64,000 bases of DNA from Ignelater luminosus (lineage: Eukaryota > Arthropoda > Insecta > Coleoptera > Elateridae): contig VTPC01091033.1 of the NCBI GenBank assembly GCA_011009095.1, positions 196,795-260,794 on the forward strand, written 5' to 3'. The position numbers and the translations under genes are program-made. This document shows, in pieces, positions 30,511 through 41,105 of this stretch (position 1 is the first letter of the stretch; each line of letters begins with the position of its first letter). Under the pieces are notes generated by a model. The model was not told the DNA's origin. It ran no database searches and saw nothing but the letters and a program-made list of their open reading frames with translations.

Positions 30511-31616
30511 GGTTCGACCGCCAGAGGACGCAATCATGCAAGCGTAGAAAGGCCTCTAGCTCCGAAAGTAAAAGGGCCACGAAACAAATTCCAAAAGAAA
30601 TTCTGGACATGGTCGATAAAACGTTCTGGAAGGTGCGATCTAAGCGTTCTCAACGTTCGAGGTCTACGGATGTCCTTCTGCCGCATCCAAACCACCGGAT
30701 TCGATTCGGTAAACTTCGGCGTCATTTCGAAATTTCCAACTCCCCAACCGAAGGTCCTATCGATACGGAATTTTTTTTTCAGGCAACGAGCGCGATTCCG
30801 CAAACCCGTCTCGGCACCCACCATTGCCATACAACCGTAGCGGACTGTTTTAGAGAGAGAAAACAAAATTCGTTTTCATCATCGAAGGTGCAGAAACGAC
30901 GGCGATCGCATCTTCAAATGCGTCTCTTTTTGCTACGAAGCCGTCTTCAAGGTCCAACAAAAAGCATAGAAGTTCTAAACATTGCAAACATTCAGGCCGG
31001 GAATAGGGGCCCTTGCACTTAAGAAGCCGAATTTTCGTAGATGCGTATGGTCCTCCTGCGGTGAGCCCCGTAAGCAAATTTTTGTAAATTTCTCAACTGG
31101 TCTTGAAAAACGACTATAAACCACCCATTTATGTATCCGGTCGGTTCGACGTTTTTCGTTTTTCGTCGTCGACTGGACAAATACGTCGAAAGTCTTCCAT
31201 CAATTTTTTCGAAAAACCACTTTTTCTAACCCAAAATGGCGTTTTTCCGTTAAGTTTAATTATGAAATTCGCATTTTTTTTTAAACACCAGAAAAGAGAC
31301 CGTTTCAAATTTAAGGTTGATTTTTGGCATGGAGATGGATCGGATGCTGGCGCTGGCAAAGGTGGTTTCGAATTTCGGATAACTTCTATGAGCTTTGCAG
31401 AAAAAATGGTTTGTCCTTGAGCTCTTACTGTATCGCTAAAGTGTGTCAAATATTGCAGATTTACCCCTACGTATGCAACGACAAAGAGGCGCTCTAAACT
31501 CCGAACTGTCGTTTAGTGAAAAATGAAAGTTTCTATCTGCACGTTTTCCAAATACTTTAATTGTAAGTTGAACAGTTTTCAAAAAGTTTCAATTTATTTC
31601 CTATATTGAATACCAT
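30511..31616. other. no recognised gene
   Basis: Opposite-strand frames of 100-200 codons lie at 30417-31022 and 31103-31449. The first begins inside the Jockey C-terminus and then runs into CG-rich sequence without known motifs; the second pair overlap each other. I regard them as chance or as an old repeat, and cannot assign a family. Confidence 0.35.
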
Positions 31617-32260
31617 TAGGGTTCGATTATCATATTAAACAAATCGATTAATCGATTATTTTCATGAATCGATTGTTTCAATTGTTTTGATGTATCAATT
31701 ACTCGATTATTTGATTATTCAATTAACCGATTAAGCAGATTATTATATAAAATCCAAACGTCTGCGTCCGTTAATCGGCCATTCCGTGCTCTAATTAAAT
31801 AATTGAAGAATTGGGCAGCAATTGCTGAAGGAACCGATTAATCAATTGTTTGGTTTTAGTTTCCCTAATTGTTTAGTTGACTCAGTTGTTTACATTATTA
31901 TTTAAAAAGTTGTGTTTTAGTCGCATCCAAGACTAGGACTGTGCATAATAATCGATTAATCGAAAGTTCAATTATCATTTTACAAAATCGATTAATCGTT
32001 ATGTCGATTATTTGGTTTATTTGGTACAAAGAATAATAAATCATCTACATTAAGTTTCTCATAGGTTACGCATATTGTGTTTTTTATGGCACTTTAGTAA
32101 TTCCTATTTGGGTTCATGAAACTCCGAATAACTGATTATTTCATAGACAATTATCTGCATAATAAATTGGAAACTGATTTAACGGTTAGTCGATTATTAT
32201 TCATCATTTTGAGTAATCGATTAATCAACTATCCAACTAGTTAATTAAACCAAACAGAAA
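31617..32260. repeat. CGATTAATCG-rich hAT-like MITE cluster
   Basis: The words CGATTAATCG, ATCGATTA and GATTATT recur more than fifteen times. Two candidate termini are TAGGGTTCGATTATC at 31618 and TAGGACTGTGCATAATAATC at 31935, the latter matching the TAGRxCTGTGCA style of hAT ends. Probably one or two diverged non-autonomous elements with AT-rich subterminal repeats. Target duplications were not found. Confidence 0.5.
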
Positions 32261-33984
32261 CTTCCTGGACAATCTTTTTCGATTTTTCCAAATAACAAAG
32301 ATACAGTCACATGAAGAAATTTAAAAAAAAACAACCAACCTTCGCCTATTACTAAAAAAAACAAAACCTACCAAAATAAATTAAAAACAAAGCCATCCAT
32401 GCACTTGGCAATACAACATTGTAAATATTGTTATGCACCTTTTCTTACATTTACATATACGTAAGTGCTGCTTGACTAGGGCTCTCAGGCTAACTTTATA
32501 ACTGAACGAGTGCATTAAAAATTAAATAATCGTCACGTATACATTTATATGCTACAATTACGAGAATTCGCTACAATAAAATTCGGCCAAAAATCAAATA
32601 TTACAACTCCCGTGTGCTCCTCTCTTCAAACACCCAATGAAAATATTTATTTCCCATTATAAACGTTTCTGTTGTATTTATTCATCTTAAATCAGCATCA
32701 AGTTGAATTTTCCACGACCGTCGAGGTAGTATACATTCTCTTAATTCATGTTTTAAAATCCGCAAAAATTGTTTTCCTCAAATATTAGAAAGTCCGCGTT
32801 TTTTAAATTGCAAATAAGAACCACCGACTGATGAGATTGGGAATGGAATATGCGGGTAATAGATTATGATGAAGGAGGATGCGGAGGAGAAGGGTAATAC
32901 TAATAAATAATTTCAACAGTACGCCTTCGGAATCGGAAATAGAAGAGAAAATTTTTGTTGAAAATTGTCTTAATATTATTATGTAGCTGGTTTATTAAGG
33001 TTCATGTCGATTTTAACTTTATTAACGCTCCGGAGAAACGCTTCTTTCATGTAAATATTAGGGGAAAATTTATTATTTTTTATTTTTATATTTTTTTCTT
33101 TTCTTTTTCATTCTTAATTTCCTAAAGACATCAATTTTCGTTCCTTTCGTCAATAGTCGTTCTCGTGCCCTTTTTTTGTTAAAGAAAAACCTAAAAAAGC
33201 TGGAAGCGACAAAATAAACATAATTCCTCATTTAAATTAAACATCGTTCGGGACAATTCTAAGGAATAATTAACTAGGGTTATTTTTTGCTTTGGGCTGT
33301 TTAACAATTTTGCATTTTCAAGTGATTTTTTCCATTTTTGAACTTGCCTATACGGAGATCGCCACCCTTGCTTTTGTCGATTAATAATAAATAAATGATG
33401 TATATATAACACCCGGCTCGCTTAAATTATACGTGTGTATAGGGAAGAACAAGGCGTAAATTATGATCTCGTAAATTAAATATTAAAACCGTCGATGATG
33501 TGCTTCGGCCACTTTACTGCACTTAATCAGACAAGGAGAAAGACTAGAAAAGAGGGGATGTTTTATTGTCTTCTAAATGTCGCCCGTTTAAGGCTGTTTA
33601 TATTTTATGGGCTGTTTATTCAACGAATTGTGCTGCAGAAAACGAATACCCTGGTAATTTTCAGGAAAAATTGTTTCGAGGACGACCTTAGCACGGATGA
33701 TGTTTAAGGTAAATATTTTTTTTAAAGGTTAGACGGAAAAAAATAATGGCATGGATAAAATTTTTGTAAACGTTCACGGTAGGCTTTTTAGATTTGAGGG
33801 AACGCCGAGTAATAAAAAATTTTTATTTTGTTTATTTATTTTGTATGATATAACGACGGACTGCACGATATTGTTAAATGATAACACCTAGTAAAAGTAA
33901 CAGTAAAACTAAATTTTACTTCTGCGTAATACCCCAAAGTACCTTAATCGGTAGAAGATAGGTAGTATCTAATGTAAATCTAGT
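32261..33984. other. intergenic AT-rich DNA, no recognised feature
   Basis: Short frames at 33191-33412 and 33495-33707 lack motifs and similarity to any known family that I can name. Confidence 0.35.
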
Positions 33985-34890
33985 ATCGTTGTAAATTCTG
34001 GGGAAAACGCTGGAAATCTACTGTGAACACTCGCAGTCACTAAATAGCCAGCAGATTATTAGTTCGGAATTACAATTTACGTTATGCTATAAGAAACGCA
34101 GAAAACTATCCAAAGAATCCGTGGCACTACGCTGAATCGAGTTTAGAGATTTAACGAATATGAGTTTTCATTATGTTATTAAATGTGAATATTCTTAACT
34201 CAACAATACTCTCAACATTCAAAGTCTCGTGCTAAAAACACATGCAGATAGCAATGTGAGAGAGTGAGTGAATCAGTGGTTCAATAATGTGCTTAACATA
34301 TGCGTATTGATATTGAATACATAGCGGGTCCATCGCAAATTGACCTCAGCAATCGCGTCGTATGATAAGAAACTTGAAACATGCAGTACAAGATTTCAAA
34401 CAACATCCTGGTCATTAAGTGCAGACAGCTGATATTTTGAACACCTATGTATGTTGAAAGGATAAAACTTGAAACGCGAGCGTTCAACGTAGACAAGTTC
34501 ACTGTACACCACGCCATTCGAAGTATAGGCAACCCGTGGCACTAATGCTAATGTACAAAAAGTGCGTATAGAATTCATAAAATTGTAAGTTTACATAATT
34601 TTACTAAATGTCTGAATTTTGGGAAACGCTGGAAGTTTACTCTAAACACTCATAGACAAACAATCAACAGATGCCACGTAGAAGAATATTTAGATTGGAG
34701 CACAGCGCGGTTACCAAGTTGTTTCAATTGCACGTCATTGCGCCGACCGCAACTACGTCGTTTTGATACAAGACGTTTGGAGAAGCAAAATGAACTGGAA
34801 GGATGAGGTGACCAACTCAACTAATGAAAGTTATCTAGGAAGCTTTGGCAACCATTTTAAATGGTTGTGTGGTGAAGTACGCTAATACCT
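33985..34890. repeat. diverged repeat region, two partial units
   Basis: A block GGAAAACGCTGGAAATCTAC..AACACTCGCAGTCAC at about 33999 recurs as GGGAAACGCTGGAAGTTTAC..AACACTCATAGACA at about 34620, and again loosely at 51600. Between them, 34285-34465 matches 575-745. This is probably a multi-copy element of unknown class; copy C of the hAT-type MITE is inserted at its right edge. Confidence 0.55.
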
Positions 34891-34895
34891 CACGA

Positions 34896-35743
34896 TAGAG
34901 CCCTGCACGGGCCAAAATCTCCAGATTCGACTAAGAGCAAACTGGAAGCGGCCCGAAAAAAAAACAGATAACTTCTTGATCGGTCGAAACGGTCCGAGAA
35001 AAAAAGTCCAACAGGCCCGAGCGGACGGATAAGCTCCTATAGCCCGAAAGATACGACAGACTCCACATATCCAAGCAGCCCGATAGATCCGAAGAGCCGA
35101 GAAGTCGAAGAGGCCCGACAGGCCCAAGAAATTAAAACAGTCCAACAACCCCAAAAACCCCGAAGGGCCAAGAAGCCCAAAAAAGCTCAACAGACCCGAA
35201 CAGCCCGACAGGCTCGAGAGGTCCCACAGACTCGATAGATCCAAACGGACCGATAGATCAGAGAGACCCGAAGGGCCGAGAAGTCGAAAAGAACCGACAG
35301 GTCCCAGAGGTCAAAACAGCAAAACAGACCTGATAACCCCCGAAGCTCGACAAGCCCAAACGGCCCGACAGACCCGTATGGCCCGACAGGGTCGAGAGTT
35401 CCGACAGGTTCCAACAGCTCCGACGACACCGAACAGCCCGATTGACCGGGCGTATACTAAGGTTCACCAAAAGGCGGAATGATTACGTTAAAGCCGCATG
35501 CTCAAGCCAGGTTCAAGCCGCTACAACAACACATGAAAAAAAGAAAAACGCAGTGAGCGAAGACCGATGAATGTTGAACAGAGTGAAATGTATCTTTGAG
35601 TTTTTATTTTTATTATTCAGTCTGATGGTGAACTCTAGTGTAGGTCCGAAAAGCCCGATACATTTTTTAAGTGAGGCTAGGACCACGCCCACCACGAAGC
35701 TTCGACCCGGTTCACGTAAAGGTCCGACTAGAAAACCCGGCCA
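34896..35743 (+). mobile_element. hAT-type GC-rich MITE, copy C
   Basis: Starts TAGAGCCCTGCACGGGCC and ends with GGTCCGACTAGAAAACCCGGCCA, the last 13 bases of the expected terminus being absent. The flanking 8-mers CCTCACGA (34888-34895) and CCTCACCA (35744-35751) match at 7 of 8, as expected of a hAT target duplication. The interior is degenerate 9-bp GGCCCGACA repeats, interrupted at about 35460-35640 by unrelated sequence. Confidence 0.75.
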
Positions 35744-35759
35744 CCTCACCAACACACGA

Positions 35760-36640
35760 CACTTTTTAAATCGAATTTAGTGTTTAAAGAAGAGCACTTG
35801 ATATGTCCCTGACATCCTGTAAGCGTTAGAAAAGTCTACCGAGACATAATCTTCGATGGAAAAGTAGCTTGCTATATTATCAACTAGCTTTTGCTGCTTT
35901 TTCTTGAAATCTTTAAAAAGTAATATTTCAACACCGACCGTCGCTGTCGTTGACAGCAAGGAACGAAACCCGACCGTTGCGTTGGCCTGATAAATTGTAA
36001 ATCTAAAAGTTAAAACTGCAAACGGTTTCGTGAAGAGCAAAACCCATCACAGATGGCCTGAATGGAAGATCGTTGGTCATCATCATCAACCGCAGATAAT
36101 TATCCTGATGAAGAAGGAAATTCGCAGCTGACCGGGTTAAGAGCGAAGCGCCATTTGATTGTCCGCCACCTCAGGTAGCCTGGTTGAATGTAAAACCCAA
36201 CCGTTGATATCAAATGATCAAAGGAACTGCAAAGCTCAACTCATAAACCATATTGGAAAGTAAAACGGCAGATAGCTTGCTAAATTGCAAATTCAACCGT
36301 AGATACGTGAAATCTCGCCGTAGTCCAGAACCGATTTTTTGCTACCGCAAATGGCTTGATGAAAAGTCCACCGCAGGTGACCTCTGGTCTAGAAAAAAGT
36401 CCTCAAAAAGAGCAAAGCTCAAACTTTGGTCATAGCAAAGCAAAGAATGATCGAAGCCGTCGTAAGAAAACAAACAAAAAACAAATATCGTCTCTTGATT
36501 TAGCTTAGCTTTTCCAAAGAAAAATGGTTGCAGAGAAGAAGTGATTGTACAGCAAATCCGGAACGCGACAGAGAAGTGCGTAAAGTAACCGCTGCTGGTA
36601 TTGTCCCCATTAATTACCAAGTTAAGGGCCAATGAAGTTT
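35760..36640. repeat. degenerate relative of the satellite at 57.8-60.2 kb
   Basis: Words such as GTTAAGAGCGAAG, CTACCGCAAATGGCTTGATG and AAAAGTCCACCGCAGGTGAC echo the satellite monomer (GTTAAGAGTA, CACCGTAAGTGGCTTGATGA). Heavily diverged, without clear periodicity. Weak ORFs inside it are not supported as genes. Confidence 0.4.
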
Positions 36641-36849
36641 CTATACTCGTCAGTTTAGAAATAACAGACCCATGATAAAGCTTGTTTTTTGCTGCAGTTC
36701 AGTGATGTCGGAAGAAAAGCGTTCGGCTATGATTCACCGCATCTTTCCGTCATTCCCATTTTTGCAGTTTAGAAGACATCAATCCAAAAAAAAAACGTTG
36801 ATTGGTTTTCACAGCTCGCAGTGAGATTGATACTTGGTTACTTAATCCG

Positions 36850-39800
36850 TAAGCCTTTATACCCTTATCGAGTGAGTTGGGTTAATTTCTTGGTTTGCGT
36901 CTTCATCCTTTTTCTGTCTTGTGTCATCCGTCTAACTTCGTTCCAGTCTATTTCTCTTCTCACTGCTGCTTTCCTAACTTCTTCTGTCCATGTTTTCTTA
37001 GGTCTGGCTTTTTGTTTCTTCTTGGTGGTTCTTGCTTCATACACCCTTCTCACTATTTTTGTTCTTTCCATTCGCAGCACATGCCCTAGTCATCTTAAGT
37101 ATCCTTCCTCTATAGTGGTTAGTACAGGTTTTGTTCCGATTTTCTCTGAAGGTGTTATCTGTAATTTTATCCATTCTGGTTTGTCCTTCAATTTTTCTAA
37201 GGAATCTCATTTTGGGCGCTGTCGACATTATTCTTTTGATTTCCTATTGTGATCCATGATTATCATCCAGAAGTTACAATCGGAGTTACAACTCTTCTGA
37301 ATACTTTGACTTTGGCTTGTTTGGGAATCTCTTTTTTATTTAGAAATATTTGTTTAATGCAATTAAATAGTCTTCCTGCAGTTCTTTTCGAGATTTCGTC
37401 TTGTAAGGTTCCATTTTGTGTTATTTTTTGCGCCTAAGTATTTGAAATTGTTAATTTGTTCTGAAGTTGTTTCTTTCAGTTTAATGTTATGTTGTTTTCT
37501 CTCTTTGTTTACTACCATTGTCTTCGACTTGTTCTCATTTATCTTTATGGCTAATGCCTTTACGTGTTCGTAATAGATTTTAATGTTTTCTTTGGTGTTT
37601 TTTCGTCTTTTGCTATTAATACCATGTTGTCTGTGTAAATGATTTCTGATATTGTTACTTGTTGCTCGCGTGGTGTTTTTTGATATATTTTGCTGCTTCT
37701 TTGATTCCTTCATCAAGTACTAATGTGAATAAGAGCGGACTCAAGGTACATCTCTGTCTTAAACCTTCTGTAGTTTCAGACATTTGGGAAGTTTCGTGTC
37801 TAGTTCGCACGTAATTGTTTTGTTCTTTCAAACAGGCATTTTATTTCCTGTAGTAGTCTTTGTTCTATACCCTTTTTCTCTAGGTTTCTCCAAATCTTTT
37901 TGCTAAATCGAAGGCTTTCTCAAAACAAGTAAACTACATTTGCTTCTCTGATGGCCTTTTCACTAATTTGTCTCGTAATAAACATGGCATCTTGTTGTGG
38001 TTGTTGTTTTGTGACTGAGGTTTCAGGTCGCGGTTCCCTTGGACCTCATGGCTTCAACTACTATGGTCATTTCGCCGCCAACTAGAATTTAGCCCAATCC
38101 GAGGTTTTCCAACCCCCGTAGGTATTTTTACCATGCGGCCCATCGTAGTCACATGGGATTCACTGCTTTACATTCCTCCTTTTTTCAGATTTTTTTTTGG
38201 GTTGGTAGTCAGCTGCGTAACTATCAGAGCCGCCGAGACTCCTCCTCGTGGCATCTTGTACTCCACTGTTAGGTTTAAAGCCAAACTGGGTCTCTTCCAG
38301 AGTATTTTCTAGTTTGTCTTTTAATCTTCTCTCGAAAATCTGGGCGTATACTTTTCCAACTGTGCTGAGTAATTTAATTCTCCAATCTTCTGATGCTTCG
38401 CCTCTTTGGTAAATTAGATTTTCCATAAAACTTTCTCAGTCCTGACCCCTTGTGCTTTTAACCTGTTTGCTGTTATTCTGTCGTATCCAGGACCTTTGCC
38501 CACCTTTACTTCTTTATTGGTTCTTGTACCTCTTCTCTAGTTATCTGTACATTGTTCTTCTTCTTGCGTATTCAGTTCCACCAATATTTTTTTTCGTTTT
38601 TATCTAATATTTCTCTTGCTTCTAACAATTCTAACAATGCTCCCATCTTTCCATGATGTCTGCTTCCTCGTGAAGCACATTCCCATGTTCGTCTTTTATG
38701 TTTCTCAATGTAATTTGTTTATCTTTCTTAAGAGTCCCAAGAACAGTTTTCGGTTTTCATTATAAGCGGTTTTCATCTTCTCTTCGAATTCAATACACGA
38801 TTTTTCTTTTTTCACCTCTTTTCTCTCATTTTTGTATTTTTCATATAATCTTTTTGTGTCTCAGTGTGTTATGTATTTCTTCCACTTTTGTTGTTTCTTC
38901 TTAACTGCCCTTTTTATTATTATTATTATTTCATCTAGTGTGTTCGCTTTTGGTTTCTGTTTGTGATCTTAGTCGTTCCACAGTTTTTGCCTGCTGCATT
39001 CAGGATTGATTCTTTGCATTTAATTTAAGTTCACAGGAGGCTGTGAAATGTTTCCGTAGGGCGTAGCTTAGACACAACGCATTCCAACGCATAACCTATA
39101 AACATGATTTTGCATTGTTTCAAATGCAAACTGTCAATTTGACAAATAATTTTCCGAAATAAGCTAAGACATGATTTTTTTCTTTCATAGCCTCCTGGGA
39201 ACTTAAATTTTAATGATCGCATGTTATCTTCTATTGATTTTGCTGTTTTTATGTCTTGCAAGTTGTCCAGTAAAATTTCTTGATATTTCTCCTTTATTGT
39301 CGGTTGTCTTAGCTTAAAACATTTCATTTTTGTATTAGTTAGTTTCCTTTTGTTATCATCTTTTATATTGTTTCCTTCTATGGTTTATTTCATCGTTGTA
39401 AGGTAGTAATCGATTTCCGCCCCTCTACTGACTTTTACGTCCTTTACCTATCTTTTTATGTCTCTGCTGGCCAGGATTGATTTTTCGTTTCGGCTCCTTA
39501 CTTCTCTTGTATAAATGTGTATTTCTTTTATGTGTGTTCATTACTATTAAGTCAATGTCTATGGAGAAGTTTATCATTATTGTTCGTTCGCTTTAATTTT
39601 TTGCTTTGTCTGCCTATCTTCCTAGGCACCATTCTGTTCCACCGTTATTGTTCCGTTCAGATCGTCTAGTACAATTACTTTGTAATTATTATTGTCGGTC
39701 AACTCTATTTGTAGGCCTTGGAAGAATTTTTCTTTAACTTCCTTTTTCTCGCCTCTCGCCAAGTCATGGACCATAGACAACTACTATTCAATATTCCTTG

Positions 39801-41105
39801 CCTTTCTTTATTGCTAGGTTCATTGCGAAAATTCTTGCGTCTATAAATTTTTCCTTTGATATATTTCATCATATCTTCCTTTATTATTAAAGCTACCCTA
39901 GCTTTGGCTCGCTCTTCTCTATTTCAGTATTCTTCATTTAGTTTCATTATTCCTTGCCCTTTCTTCTTGGTTTTAGTGATATCTATAAAATCTAGATTTC
40001 TTTCCTCTATGTCATCTATTATTTCTTCTTCTTTTCCTGTCAGACTTTTAACCTTCCACGTTCCTTTTAAGCCAATGTTTACTCCTTTTCTTCCTCTCTT
40101 CTTAGTTTTTGTTTTATCTCCTTCTTCTCTCTTATTCCAGATTGTTATACTTATCTGTCTTTTTTCTTCTCTTTCCTTCTTTTTATTTCTATTTATTGCA
40201 CTCTTTTCCGTATTTGCTTCATTCTTATTCGCTTTATTCATATTCCTTTTCATAGCCTTGATCATCTTCTTTCTGTTATGTCTCAATTTGTAAGTCGATG
40301 TCATGGAATCATTATTATTGTTATCAGTCAGAGTTGTCAGTTTGATGCTCTGTACAATGTTATGTATTCTTGATGATATTTTTATTAAGTTCATATTAAT
40401 AAACTTTTCAATACTCAAATACGCGTGTTAATTTCATAATTTAGACATTACACTTTCCTTCCTTCTTCTTACCTATTATCAATTTATTTGTTCTTTCTCT
40501 CTCTTAACCATGATCAGTTTTTCTCCTTCCTCGTTGATTTGTAGTTTCATAGTCTTCGCTTGCTTTCCCTTACTTCTTTCTTCTCTGGCAATTGTTCTTA
40601 TTTTCCTTCGCACATCTCTTTCCATTTTCGTCATGTCAGATTCAATGTATATTCTGTGTTCTTTGATTTCCCTGAGCTTGTTCTTATTCTTTAGTGTATC
40701 CAACTTATCTGACATACGTTTTCTGTTGATAAAACGCAGGTCTTGACACCTATTTCTCCTCCTACGGTTATCTTAACTTGTAGGTCTAAGTTTCTGTTGA
40801 TAAATGATTCCAATTCATCCTTTTTATTTTCACTTTCCATTCGTTCCATTTTTCTGTTAGTTTCCTTCAGTTTTCTTTCTATTCTTCATTTTTCTCTTTC
40901 AGCTCTTTAATGTGTTTTATATTCTCTCTTTGTTCTTTCCGCATGTATTTTATTTCTTTGGTCATTTCATCGCTCCTTTGCATTAATTGTCTCATCATCT
41001 GTGTCAGTATTTCCTCATTTCCTTCCTCTGTCTTTGCTTCATGTTTCTTTTGATTATTTTACTTTTTCCGGAGATTTCTTCAATTTTGCGCGTTCTTTTC
41101 TGAGA
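36850..41105 (-). pseudogene. nearly full-length LINE, dead (coiled-coil ORF1, EN, RT, tail)
   Basis: Runs right to left. At 41100-40480 there is a Lys/Glu-rich coiled coil (MMRQLMQRSDEMTKEIKYM) with LESFINRNLDLQVKITVGG, like LINE ORF1. The endonuclease start at about 40100-39800 reads GTWKVKSLTGKEEEIIDDIE and DFIDITKTKKKGQGIMKLNE, with the ITET glutamate changed to lysine. The linker IKDEHGNVLHEEADIMERW is at about 38690. RT blocks are DWRIKLLSTVGKVYAQIFER, ETQFGFKPNSGVQDA, IDFEKAFD, LRQRCTLSPLLFTLVLDEG and IYTDNMVLIA, where YADD has become YTDN. Thumb INENKSKTMVV and FKYLG follow, and the tail has LRMERTKIVRRVYEA and RPKKTWTEEVRKAAVRREID. A SINE-like insert interrupts RT at 37995-38248. Antisense to the window and beyond repair. 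Confidence 0.85.
37995..38248 (-). mobile_element. SINE-like insertion with 10-bp target duplication
   Basis: Flanked by perfect TGGCATCTTG copies (37985-37994 and 38249-38258), and its removal restores the LINE reading (SGVQDA joined to MFITRQISEK). On the minus strand it begins GGAGTCTCGGCGGCTCTGAT and ends in an A-rich ACAAAACAACAACCACAA tail. The GGCTCTGATAGTTACGCAGC head resembles a tRNA-type A-box region and recurs at about 55290 and 60707 (GCATAACTATCAGCCG on the + strand). No certain B box was found. About 254 bp. Confidence 0.75.

Noticed and set aside
30417-31022. 201-codon + frame
   Set aside because: Its first part is the Jockey C-terminus; the rest has no motif and overlaps an equally open antisense frame.
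31620-31640. GGTTCGATTA similar to a tRNA B box
   Set aside because: No A box, acceptor stem or cloverleaf around it; it belongs to the CGATTAATCG repeat.
34882-35470. Antisense frames of 70-120 codons rich in LSGLLGLSG
   Set aside because: Same repeat artefact in MITE copy C.
36095-36125. CTGATGAAG word resembling a hammerhead core
   Set aside because: No stem II pairing and no GAAAC segment downstream.
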